The position numbers were made by a program, and so were the translations under genes. This document shows, in pieces, positions 57,069-64,000 of a stretch of 64,000 nucleotides of DNA. The stretch's first letter is position 1; each line of letters opens with the position of its first letter. The DNA comes from Thiotrichales bacterium. Lineage in GTDB: Bacteria; Pseudomonadota; Gammaproteobacteria; Thiomicrospirales; Thiomicrospiraceae. The stretch is from NCBI GenBank assembly GCA_016938655.1, contig JAFGUG010000011.1, forward strand, positions 62,001 through 126,000, given 5' to 3'. Below the pieces are notes generated by a model. That model was given only the letters and a program-made list of their open reading frames with translations. It ran no database searches and was not told the origin of the DNA.

Positions 57069-57668
57069 TTGAAACGCGCCGAAGACTTTATTGAACAACT
57101 CAAACAAGCGGGTGCATTGAACGATGCATCGGCTTTTGAGGTTGGCAAGTCTGAAGCGCAAACCGATTCTGAAAAAGCAGTTGAACATCTGTTTAAACAG
57201 ATCGAGTCCCGAGCGGTCATGTTGTTAGCCATACGTGAACACGGTGCCAAAGAGCTCAAAACCAAATTAATTAGCAAGTTTCCAGAAACGCCTGAGCTGT
57301 TAACGGAAACCCAAGAACCGGCAGGCCTGGTTAAAAGCTTGATTGATGATGTGATTGAGCTTTGCCAAAGCAATAACTGGCAAAGTGATGAGCGTTATCT
57401 AGAGCAAGCCGTGCGCAGTATGATGGACAAAGGCCAAGGGCCGATGAAAATCCGCCAGAAATGTCAGCAGGCCTGCCAAGATTCAAGTTTGATCGATGCT
57501 TACTTGGATATTGAACCTCAAGAGTGGTTAGCGGTTGCGCGTGATGTCATGATGAAAAAGTATGGCGACTTGAGCAGGCCTGCTAATCGAAATGAACAAG
57601 CCAAGCGCATGCGTTTTCTGCAAAGCCGAGGGTTCTCATCTGAGGTGGTGTGGAAGGTGTTTCGTTGA
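57069..57668 (+). CDS. recX: regulatory protein RecX
   Basis: 199 residues with the RecX helical repeats: LLAIREHGAKELKTKLISKF, MMDKGQGPMKIRQKCQQA, MKKYGDLSRPANRNEQAKRMRFLQSRGFS read in parts. RecX caps RecA filaments. The start is TTG at 57069, three bases behind the recA stop, with no separate ribosome binding site, so it depends on recA translation. The gene carries three CAGGCCTG copies, at 57322, 57468 and 57575, in three different reading frames. The N-terminal 40 residues are family-variable. Confidence 0.92.
   Translation: MKRAEDFIEQLKQAGALNDASAFEVGKSEAQTDSEKAVEHLFKQIESRAVMLLAIREHGAKELKTKLISKFPETPELLTETQEPAGLVKSLIDDVIELCQSNNWQSDERYLEQAVRSMMDKGQGPMKIRQKCQQACQDSSLIDAYLDIEPQEWLAVARDVMMKKYGDLSRPANRNEQAKRMRFLQSRGFSSEVVWKVFR
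57322..57329. repeat. CAGGCCTG palindrome inside recX (1)
   Basis: Read as P-A-G-L-V (frame GGC-CTG). Confidence 0.9.
57468..57475. repeat. CAGGCCTG palindrome inside recX (2)
   Basis: Read as C-Q-Q-A-C-Q (frame CAG-GCC-TGC). Confidence 0.9.
57575..57582. repeat. CAGGCCTG palindrome inside recX (3)
   Basis: Read as L-S-R-P-A-N (frame AGG-CCT-GCT), within the full 12-bp AGCAGGCCTGCT. Confidence 0.9.
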
Positions 57669-57787
57669 GTGTGGCGCAATACAAATAGAACGGTTAACGT
57701 TCTAAAAAAATACAGCGCTGTGGAGCGGGGTTACCCCAATCGGCAGCCTAAACGATTTTTATATTATTTGAATAAGGTTTCAACCCT

Positions 57788-60382
57788 ATGACCAGTGCAG
57801 AACTTAGAAAGGCTTTTTTAGACTTTTACGTTAAGCAAAATCACACGGCTGTTCACTCTAGCCCTGTTGTGCCTGCAAACGATCCGACCCTGCTATTTAC
57901 CAACGCAGGTATGGTGCAATTTAAAGAGACGTTCTTAGGTCAAGAAGTGCGTGATTACACGCGTGCCACATCAGTTCAACGCTGTATTCGTGCTGGTGGT
58001 AAACACAATGACCTTGAAAACGTCGGGTATACCGCACGTCACCACACTTTTTTTGAGATGTTGGGTAACTTCAGTTTTGGGGATTACTTTAAACACGAAG
58101 CCATTCAGTTTGCTTGGGACTTTTTAACCAAAGAGCTTAAGCTGCCTGAAGAGAAGTTATGGGTTACCGTGTTTGACGAAGATGCAGACACCGAAAGCAT
58201 TTGGTTAAACGAGATGGGCATCAGTGCCGAGCGTTTTTCACGTTGTGGTGCCAAAGATAACTTCTGGTCAATGGGGGATACCGGGCCATGTGGCCCTTGT
58301 ACTGAAATTTTTTACGATCACGGTGCTGATGTCGCCGGTGGCCCTCCGGGTTCACCCGACGAAGATGGCGACCGTTATATCGAAATCTGGAACCTCGTGT
58401 TCATGCAGTTTGACCGTTCAGCAGACGGTACCTTAACGCCGCTGCCTAAGCCATCGGTTGATACCGGAATGGGCTTAGAGCGTTTAGCGGCGGTGATGCA
58501 GGGCGTGCATAACAACTACGACATTGACCTGTTTCAGGCGTTGGTTAAAAAAGCGTCCGAACTGACGGGTGAAAAGAACTTATCTAATAGTTCATTGCGT
58601 GTAATCTCTGACCACATTCGTTCATGCGCGTTCACCATTACCGATGGGGTGATGCCTTCGAATGAAGGGCGTGGTTATGTGTTGCGTCGCATTATTCGTC
58701 GTGCGATTCGTCACGGTTATAAGTTGGGTCAAAGTCAGCCGTTTTTCTATCAGTTGGTGCCTACTTTGGTTGAGCAGATGGGTGAAGCTTATCCTGAGTT
58801 AGCCAAAGAACAAGACAACGTCATGCGTGTGCTTAAGTTGGAAGAGGAACGTTTTGCGGAAACCTTAGAAAACGGAATGAAACTGCTTGAAGAGGTCATT
58901 GCTGATCTAGATGGGAAAGTGATTGCTGGCGATGTCGCCTTTAAACTTTATGACACCTTTGGTTTTCCATTTGACTTAACCGCCGATGTGGCTCGTGAAA
59001 AAGGCTTAACTGTAGATGAAGCCGGCTTTAAAGCAGCGATGGAAGAACAGCGTGAACGTGCGCGCTCTGCCAGTTCGTTTGCGGGTACGGCACAAAGTCG
59101 TGTGGACTTTGACGGTGAAACGCAGTTTATGGGTTATAACCGTGATGAAGGTGATGCCAATATCCTAGCGATTTTTGTAGACGGTAAAGCCGTCACCTCC
59201 GTTTCTGAAGGTTCCGAAGCGACCATCATTCTTGATCAAACGCCGTTTTATGCGGAATCGGGTGGTCAAGTGGGCGATAGCGGAAGCTTAACGGAAGGCA
59301 TGCACAGCTTCCACGTTGACGATACTCAAAAGCAGGGCAAGCTGTTCTTGCATCACGGTAAAGTGACTGCGGGAACCATCTCTGTTGACTCAACCATTCA
59401 TGCAAAAATTAATGTTGCTGATCGTCGTGCCAGTGAGAAAAACCATTCGGCCACGCACCTGTTGCATGCAGCATTGCGCTCAATTTTAGGGACGCATGTT
59501 CAACAGAAAGGTTCATTAGTTAAAGCAGACCGTTTACGTTTTGACTTCTCACATTTTGAACCGATTTCGGCCACGCAACTTCGTGAAATTGAGAAGCTCG
59601 TTAACCAAAATATTATGCACAACCAAGCCGTTGGCATGAATGAAATGGACATTGAATCGGCTAAAGCAAAGGGTGCGATGGCGCTGTTTGGTGAAAAGTA
59701 CGGCGATGTGGTTCGTGTGGTTGACATGGGCGACTTCTCAGTTGAATTGTGTGGTGGAACGCACGTTAATTCGGTGGGCGATATAGGGCCTTTCCGTATT
59801 GTCTCTGAAAGTGGAATCGCCTCGGGTGTCCGTCGAATTGAGGCCATTACCGGTGACGCAGCGTGGGAGGCGATTTATGCCGAAGACGACACTTTGAATC
59901 AAGTTGCAGAGGCCATTAAATCGGATAAAAATCAGGTTTCAACTAAAATTACGCAAGTGATGAGCGACTATAAAGCCCTAGAAAAAGAGCTGAAACAGTT
60001 GCAAGCCAAATTGGCTTCATCGCAAGGTGATGACATGGCTTCTCAAGCCAAATTGGTGAACGGTGTCAATATGCTGGCTGCCAAAATGGAAGGGGCGGAT
60101 GGCAACATTCTGCGTGAAACCATGGACAAGTTAAAAGATAAACTTGAGCCTGCTGTTATTGTGTTGGCGGCTGCAGATGGTAACAAGGTATCCGTTGCGG
60201 CGGGTGTGAGTAAATCGGTAACCAACCGTTTTAAAGCCGGTGAGCTAGTCAATCATGTTGCCCAGCAAGTCGGCGGTAAAGGTGGCGGTCGTCCAGATAT
60301 GGCGATGGCCGGTGGTAGTGATCCAAGTAAATTAGATGAAGCTCTAGCCTCTGTACAGGCTTGGGTAGAGTCCAAAGAGTAA
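57788..60382 (+). CDS. alaS: alanyl-tRNA synthetase
   Basis: 864 residues. Class II catalytic core with [15 protein letters not shown] near the N-terminus, motif 3-like [10 protein letters not shown], tRNA recognition domain, the editing-domain zinc motif HxxxH ([12 protein letters not shown]) with the distal CGGTHV, and C-Ala domain. Charges tRNA-Ala and clears Ser and Gly errors. It lies in the usual recA-recX-alaS-lysC order; a 119-bp gap precedes it. Confidence 0.97.
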   Translation: MTSAELRKAFLDFYVKQNHTAVHSSPVVPANDPTLLFTNAGMVQFKETFLGQEVRDYTRATSVQRCIRAGGKHNDLENVGYTARHHTFFEMLGNFSFGDYFKHEAIQFAWDFLTKELKLPEEKLWVTVFDEDADTESIWLNEMGISAERFSRCGAKDNFWSMGDTGPCGPCTEIFYDHGADVAGGPPGSPDEDGDRYIEIWNLVFMQFDRSADGTLTPLPKPSVDTGMGLERLAAVMQGVHNNYDIDLFQALVKKASELTGEKNLSNSSLRVISDHIRSCAFTITDGVMPSNEGRGYVLRRIIRRAIRHGYKLGQSQPFFYQLVPTLVEQMGEAYPELAKEQDNVMRVLKLEEERFAETLENGMKLLEEVIADLDGKVIAGDVAFKLYDTFGFPFDLTADVAREKGLTVDEAGFKAAMEEQRERARSASSFAGTAQSRVDFDGETQFMGYNRDEGDANILAIFVDGKAVTSVSEGSEATIILDQTPFYAESGGQVGDSGSLTEGMHSFHVDDTQKQGKLFLHHGKVTAGTISVDSTIHAKINVADRRASEKNHSATHLLHAALRSILGTHVQQKGSLVKADRLRFDFSHFEPISATQLREIEKLVNQNIMHNQAVGMNEMDIESAKAKGAMALFGEKYGDVVRVVDMGDFSVELCGGTHVNSVGDIGPFRIVSESGIASGVRRIEAITGDAAWEAIYAEDDTLNQVAEAIKSDKNQVSTKITQVMSDYKALEKELKQLQAKLASSQGDDMASQAKLVNGVNMLAAKMEGADGNILRETMDKLKDKLEPAVIVLAAADGNKVSVAAGVSKSVTNRFKAGELVNHVAQQVGGKGGGRPDMAMAGGSDPSKLDEALASVQAWVESKE

Positions 60383-60392
60383 GAAGAAAGCA

Positions 60393-61619
60393 ATGGCATT
60401 AATTGTTCAAAAATATGGTGGAACCTCCGTTGCTAACGTAGAGCGTATCCAAAACGTCGCCAATAAGGTGGCGCAGTTTGTTGATGATGGGCATCAAGTG
60501 GTTGTGGTGCTGTCCGCTATGAGCGGCGAAACAAACCGCTTAATGGCCATGGCCAATGAGATTCAAGACAGACCTTCTAAACGTGAACTGGATGTGATGT
60601 TAACAACCGGTGAGCAAGTGACCATTGCCCTCTTAAGCATGGCCTTGCAGCAGAAGGGCTATCCTGCAATCTCGTACACCGGTTGGCAGGTACCCATTCG
60701 TACCGATGACTCTTTTACCAAAGCACGTATTGCTGAAATTGACAGCGATAAGATTCACTACCAATTGGGTGAAGGTAAAGTGGTGGTGGTGGCAGGCTTT
60801 CAAGGCATCAGTGTTGAAGGCGACATTACAACCTTAGGTCGTGGGGGCTCTGATACAACGGCAGTGGCTCTAGCGGCGGCTTTAAATGCCGATGAGTGCC
60901 AGATCTATACCGATGTAGATGGTGTGTATACCACTGACCCAAGGGTTGAACCAAAGGCCAAGCGTCTGGATAAAATCACCTACGACGAAATGTTAGAGTT
61001 AGCCAGTTTAGGCGCCAAAGTTTTGCAGATTCGTTCCGTTGAATTTGCAAGTAAATACAATGTACCTTTAAGAGTTTTATCGTCTTTAAAAGAGGGCGGT
61101 GGAACCTTAATTACTTCAGAAGAACATTTTAAGGATAGCGAGATGGAACAGCCTCTAATCTCTGGGATTGCGTTTAGTCGTGATGAAGCAAAATTAATGA
61201 TTTTAGGCGTGCCTGACAAACCAGGTGTCGCCTATCAAATTATTGGCCCTATCTCAGATTTGAATATTGATATTGATATGATTATTCAAAACCAAGGGAT
61301 TGATGGCACCACAGATTTTACCTTTACGGTTGGTCGCTTAGATGCCGCTGCTGCGTTAGAGGTTTTACAAAGTACCGCCAATAAATTAGGCGCGCGTGAA
61401 GTCCTGTCTGACGATACCATTGTTAAGTTATCAATGGTGGGTGTGGGTATGAAATCCCACGCGGGCATTGCCAGTACCGTGTTTAAAACCCTAGCGGATA
61501 ACGATATTAACATTCAAATGATTGGTACCACTGAAATTAAAATTTCAGTGATTATTGACGAAGATAAATTGGATGTGGCCGTGCAAGCTCTGCATGAAGC
61601 GTTTGATTTAGATAAATAG
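60393..61619 (+). CDS. lysC: aspartokinase
   Basis: 408 residues, ATG with AAGAAAG upstream, ten bases behind alaS. Kinase motif KYGGTSVANVERI at the start, GFQGIS, TLGRGGSDTTAVALAAALNAD, and two ACT domains (IMSISDLNIDID-like ISDLNIDIDMIIQNQG and KTLADNDINIQMIG). It makes aspartyl phosphate, the first step to lysine, threonine and methionine. The single-function type with ACT pair suggests feedback by lysine and threonine. A terminator follows. Confidence 0.96.
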   Translation: MALIVQKYGGTSVANVERIQNVANKVAQFVDDGHQVVVVLSAMSGETNRLMAMANEIQDRPSKRELDVMLTTGEQVTIALLSMALQQKGYPAISYTGWQVPIRTDDSFTKARIAEIDSDKIHYQLGEGKVVVVAGFQGISVEGDITTLGRGGSDTTAVALAAALNADECQIYTDVDGVYTTDPRVEPKAKRLDKITYDEMLELASLGAKVLQIRSVEFASKYNVPLRVLSSLKEGGGTLITSEEHFKDSEMEQPLISGIAFSRDEAKLMILGVPDKPGVAYQIIGPISDLNIDIDMIIQNQGIDGTTDFTFTVGRLDAAAALEVLQSTANKLGAREVLSDDTIVKLSMVGVGMKSHAGIASTVFKTLADNDINIQMIGTTEIKISVIIDEDKLDVAVQALHEAFDLDK

Positions 61620-61666
61620 GCTCTAAAGCCATTAAAAATCCGTAAAAATCGTTAAATAAAGCGAAT

Positions 61667-61691
61667 AAACCCAGTTCTACTGGGTTTTTTA
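61667..61691 (+). terminator. rho-independent terminator of lysC
   Basis: AAACCCAG, TTCTA loop, CTGGGTTT with T run. Confidence 0.9.
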
Positions 61692-61825
61692 TTGCCCCGC
61701 AATATGCTTATAAAAATAACTTTATAAGAACAAGTTTTATTTATGATTGGTGATAAAAAATACTTAGTTGTGGTTATTTTACATTTCTCTACACTGGCAA
61801 TTAAATACTGTATTAGGAAATGCTT

Positions 61826-62020
61826 ATGTTAGTTTTGACGAGAAGGGAAAATGAAACACTTGTCATCGGTGATGACATAAAGTTAACCATATTATCCGTA
61901 AAAGGCAGTCAAGTCAGAATCGGAATAGATGCGCCAAAATCGGTTTCGATACAAAGATCGGAGCTGTTGGAAGAATCCGCAAACGAAAGTGACGAACCAA
62001 TTTCGGGTGTAAATAATTAA
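61826..62020 (+). CDS. csrA: carbon storage regulator CsrA
   Basis: 64 residues. I start it at ATG 61826, which gives the canonical [17 protein letters not shown]; an in-frame ATG at 61820 would add two residues and lies on top of the ribosome binding site AGGAA. The core [19 protein letters not shown] is intact, including the RNA-contacting Arg of VRIGI and the second arginine. CsrA binds GGA motifs in mRNA leaders and sets carbon use, motility and biofilm formation. Confidence 0.96.
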   Translation: MLVLTRRENETLVIGDDIKLTILSVKGSQVRIGIDAPKSVSIQRSELLEESANESDEPISGVNN

Positions 62021-62049
62021 CAACCAGACTAAAAGAGTTAGCCATTAAG

Positions 62050-62088
62050 GTAAGCTTTTTGACGAATGGGTTGTTTTTTTAAAGCTTA
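62050..62088 (+). terminator. hairpin behind csrA
   Basis: TAAGCTTT and AAAGCTTA arms around a loop containing GGGTTG and T-rich sequence. Terminator function is uncertain. Confidence 0.35.
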
Positions 62089-62120
62089 AAAAATAGTTAC
62101 AGATAAATCTGCGTTATTGG

Positions 62121-62149
62121 TTTACAAGCCGCGCTATAACTTGTATCAT
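62121..62149 (+). promoter_or_regulatory. sigma-70 type promoter of tRNA-Ser
   Basis: TTTACA (62121-62126), 17-bp spacer, TATCAT (62144-62149), about 14 bp before the mature tRNA end. Confidence 0.7.
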
Positions 62150-62163
62150 ACGCGCAGAAATTT

Positions 62164-62256
62164 GGAGACGTGGCCGAGCGGCTGAAGGCGCTCCCCTGCT
62201 AAGGGAGTATAGGGTTTGTAGCTCTATCGAGGGTTCGAATCCCTCCGTCTCCACCA
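62164..62256 (+). tRNA. tRNA-Ser(GCT)
   Basis: Cloverleaf: acceptor GGAGACG with CGTCTCC, D arm with GGCCGAGCGGCTGAAGGC, anticodon stem CTCCC/GGGAG with loop CTGCTAA (anticodon GCT), long class II variable arm (TATAGGGTTTGTAGCTCTATCGA region), T arm GGGTTCGAATCCC, CCA encoded. The discriminator reads A, where G is the usual base for tRNA-Ser. It lies behind csrA, as in many gammaproteobacteria. Confidence 0.96.
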
Positions 62257-62291
62257 TTTCTTTTTTGTTGAAAATAAAGATTAAATATTGG

Positions 62292-62319
62292 TTGACACTT
62301 AATAGATTCTCTTTATAAT
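62292..62319 (+). promoter_or_regulatory. consensus sigma-70 promoter of tRNA-Arg
   Basis: TTGACA (62292-62297), 16-bp spacer, TATAAT (62314-62319): both hexamers perfect. It sits 36 bp behind the tRNA-Ser end, so the two tRNAs have separate promoters. Confidence 0.85.
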
Positions 62320-62336
62320 ACGCACCAACCAAACAC

Positions 62337-62413
62337 GCGCCCGTAGCTCAATTGGATAGAGTACTCGGCTACGAACCGAGCGGTTAGGGGTTCGACTCCC
62401 TTCGGGCGCACCA
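62337..62413 (+). tRNA. tRNA-Arg(ACG)
   Basis: Acceptor GCGCCCG/CGGGCGC, D loop AGCTCAATTGGATAGAGT, anticodon stem CTCGG/CCGAG, loop CTACGAA (anticodon ACG, read as ICG after TadA action), T arm GGGGTTCGACTCCC, CCA encoded. The 3' end adjoins an AT-rich accessory segment, so it may serve as an integration site. Confidence 0.96.
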
Positions 62414-62420
62414 TATTTGA

Positions 62421-62457
62421 AACCTCGTTTAGTCCTAGATTAAACGGGGTTTTTTAT
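62421..62457 (+). terminator. rho-independent terminator of tRNA-Arg
   Basis: CCTCGTTTA and TTAAACGGGG arms with an eight-base loop and TTTTTT run. Confidence 0.85.
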
Positions 62458-63122
62458 TGTCTAAAATTTATATACCCTAAAATATACCCTAATCTTGTTT
62501 AGCCACTTTTGTGGTTTTTAATTATAGAACCTATCTTTAATTTTTTCTAAAGCAATAACTACACTCAATAGGTTTTAATCTCCTTCGGAGTTTAATCATC
62601 ACTCACCTTGGGCCTTGGCCTGCCTTCTTCGCAAGGTTCGAGCTTTGCTCTGCGCCGTTACTCAGCAGACGCAACGGCACAGGTTCATGATGACTTCTTT
62701 ATAAGTCAGGGTTGGTAGGATTTGTTAGTACTTAAGATTGTTGCCTTATCTAGACCACTGCATAGGCTTATTTGTAATTTTAAAATCAAAGCTTTTATCA
62801 AAATCGTATAACTATTTTTAATAATTACTATATTGTTTCGTTTCAGTATTAATGATTGTCCTTGTAAAGAAAAATGAAATTACTTTAGATTGGCTGTACT
62901 GTAATCAGTTTTACTTAATAAAACTAGTTTTTAAAGGTTTATTAAAAATAAATAAAATATACATCGTGATGCTTGTAATTACTTATTATTTAGGTAAGGT
63001 AAGCATTAATACTTTAATTTTTAATAGGCTTAAAACGATAAATTTTGGTTTTAAGAGCTATAAACATAATTAAACCTATAAAAAAGTCATTGAAAAATAC
63101 ATTTAAATTGAGACGGATTATT
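62458..63122. other. AT-rich non-coding segment behind tRNA-Arg
   Basis: Contains a short direct repeat TATACCCTAA (62471-62480 and 62483-62492), then a more GC-rich block at about 62575-62710 (rich in short inverted words, for example CTCCTTCGGAG at 62580-62590, TTCTTTATAAGTC near 62695), then about 350 bp of very AT-rich DNA. A 73-codon AT-rich frame at 62852-63073 looks fortuitous. No integrase or transposase. This may be the remnant of a mobile element at a tRNA site. Confidence 0.4.
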
Positions 63123-63632
63123 ATGAAATTATTAAAAGCTGTGTTTGCTACTTTTATTTTTGCACTAACTAATTCTGCGAATGCAGATACATATTATTTT
63201 CAACAAGATGGTTTTGATTATGGTGCTTATGTTTCAGGTTCTTTTAGTGGAAGTGATCTCAATGGCGATGGATTGTTATCAGGTACAGAAGTTACTGACT
63301 TTAACATGCGTTTTTCTGGAGGTGCTGTTGAAGCGTTTGTAATGGATGTATTTAGTTATTCTGTTACTTATGATTTTGATGGAGTAATTGATACAGATAA
63401 TGAAGGGATATATGCCATCGGTAATTCATTTAACTATACAGGGGAATATTCAGATGGAATACCAGATAGTTCTGGATGGGGTGAAGTAAATAAGGATAAT
63501 GACATTTTTTCTTATTCTACTAGTTTTATTACAGTCACGACATCTCCAGTTCCAGAACCGTCAACTTACGCGTTGATGTTGGCTGGTTTAGGTTTGGTTG
63601 GCTTTATGGCCAGACGTCGTAAGCAAGCTTAA
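63123..63632 (+). CDS. PEP-CTERM protein with a single EF-hand-like loop (first of tandem pair)
   Basis: 169 residues from ATG 63123 (the frame is open upstream but this start has the signal peptide MKLLKAVFATFIFALTNSA and GAGACGG upstream). Mature part contains D-L-N-G-D-G-L-L-S-G-T-E at residues 45-56, a canonical 12-residue EF-hand calcium loop. The sorting tail is VPEPSTYALMLAGLGLVGFM followed by ARRRKQA. The tail is almost the same as in the unrelated-bodied gene at 23241, as expected of exosortase substrates. A tandem copy follows 65 bp later. The segment is AT-rich. Confidence 0.85.
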   Translation: MKLLKAVFATFIFALTNSANADTYYFQQDGFDYGAYVSGSFSGSDLNGDGLLSGTEVTDFNMRFSGGAVEAFVMDVFSYSVTYDFDGVIDTDNEGIYAIGNSFNYTGEYSDGIPDSSGWGEVNKDNDIFSYSTSFITVTTSPVPEPSTYALMLAGLGLVGFMARRRKQA

Positions 63633-63696
63633 AACTTACTTGTTTAGACCCAATAAAAAGTTAATGAAGAATGCATTTAAATTGAGAAGGATTATT

Positions 63697-64000
63697 ATGA
63701 AACTATTAAAAGCTGTGTTTGCTACTTCTATTTTTGCACTAACTAATTCTGCCAATGCAGATACATATTATTTTCAACAAGTTGGATTTAGTGGTGGCGC
63801 TTATGTTTTAGGTTCTTTTAGTGGAAGTGATCTCAATGGTGATGGATTGTTATCGGGTACAGAGGTTACTGACTTTAACATGCGTTTTTCTGGAGGAGAT
63901 GGTGTTCCAGGATTTGTAATTGTTGAAGCTAGTTATTATGATGTTACTTATGATTTTGATGGAACAATTGATACAGATAATGAGATCCTAAGAGCTATCG
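63697..64000 (+). CDS. PEP-CTERM-type protein, second tandem copy (cut by window edge)
   Basis: Open from ATG 63697 to the window end (101 codons). The leader (GAGAAGGATTATT then ATG) and the first about 55 codons are nearly the same as in the gene at 63123: MKLLKAVFATSIFALTNSA and the same EF-hand loop, residues 45-56 (D-L-N-G-D-G-L-L-S-G-T-E). After residue about 67 the two diverge (SGGDGVPGFVIVEASYYDVTYD against SGGAVEAFVMDVFSYSVTYD, read in parts). The sorting tail would be outside the window, so PEP-CTERM status is inferred from the paralogue. Confidence 0.8.
   Translation, partial: MKLLKAVFATSIFALTNSANADTYYFQQVGFSGGAYVLGSFSGSDLNGDGLLSGTEVTDFNMRFSGGDGVPGFVIVEASYYDVTYDFDGTIDTDNEILRAI

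Noticed and set aside
62164-62413. Prophage or genomic island boundary at the tRNAs
   Set aside because: No integrase, no phage gene and no repeated tRNA 3' end inside the window; kept only as a weak possibility in the findings.
62852-63073. 73-codon ORF in AT-rich DNA
   Set aside because: Composition is what random AT-rich DNA gives, there is no ribosome binding site, and it overlaps the presumed leader of the PEP-CTERM gene.

Overview
The window is a chromosomal segment of a gammaproteobacterium. Gene content (mreBCD-mrdA-rodA, gatCAB, recA-recX-alaS-lysC-csrA followed by tRNA-Ser, and Sox-related small proteins), moderate GC and many chemotaxis genes suggest a sulfur-oxidising Thiomicrospira/Thiomicrorhabdus/Hydrogenovibrio-like member of the Thiotrichales. 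That placement is inference from gene order and protein resemblance; there is no rRNA here to confirm it. Most of the window is core genome with well-formed genes. Three stretches are visibly more AT-rich and accessory-looking: 21.5-23.1 kb (an orphan AlbA_2-domain gene plus a degenerate intergenic element), the PEP-CTERM gene near 23.2 kb, and 62.4-64.0 kb downstream of tRNA-Arg (a tandem PEP-CTERM gene pair).

Layout. 0-1.6 kb: a Cache-type membrane sensor (cut by the window edge) coupled to a PhnD-like binding protein. 1.8-5.3 kb: a methyltransferase, a poly-HAMP chemoreceptor and a Sco copper protein. 5.7-16.8 kb, all minus strand: hslO, then lipA, lipB, a DUF493 gene, a class IV aminotransferase, dacA, rodA, mrdA, mreD, mreC and mreB, i.e. 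lipoylation plus the rod-shape cell-wall machinery. 17.1-21.4 kb: gatCAB and htpX. 23-28.8 kb, minus: PEP-CTERM protein, transglutaminase-like protein, flavoprotein, sufE, tonB-exbD-exbB. 29-36.8 kb: Tat-exported metallohydrolase, serB, RDD protein, a membrane protein, a small lipoprotein, guaB, guaA, tadA. 36.9-41.3 kb: cheD, cheA, a CheZ-like gene and an exported protein. 41.5-49.3 kb: htpG, ybiT-type ABC-F, a DUF6502/lipoprotein pair, an SMR transporter, a nitrilase-family gene and an NTF2-like protein. 49.4-55.1 kb, minus: DUF1415, DUF5718 and cytochrome b561 genes, a thioredoxin/TPR protein and mutS. 55.2-62.4 kb: pncC, recA, recX, alaS, lysC, csrA and two tRNAs.

The most striking signal is not a gene. 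The 8-bp palindrome CAGGCCTG (usually AGCAGGCCTGCT) occurs 27 times by my count, against fewer than one expected from base composition. Sixteen copies lie in gene gaps, mostly close behind stop codons and often inside longer AT-flanked palindromes. Eleven lie inside genes, in all three reading frames, with three copies in recX alone. It appears to be a genome-specific, highly iterated palindrome of unknown role. Other points of interest are an Hsp33 lacking two of its four zinc cysteines, a divergent CheZ-like protein next to cheA whose C-terminal tail matches that of CheD, a palindrome over the mreC translation start region, a recA leader with alternative hairpins, an apparently leaderless DUF6502 transcript, and a seven-codon ORF behind a near-perfect ribosome binding site.
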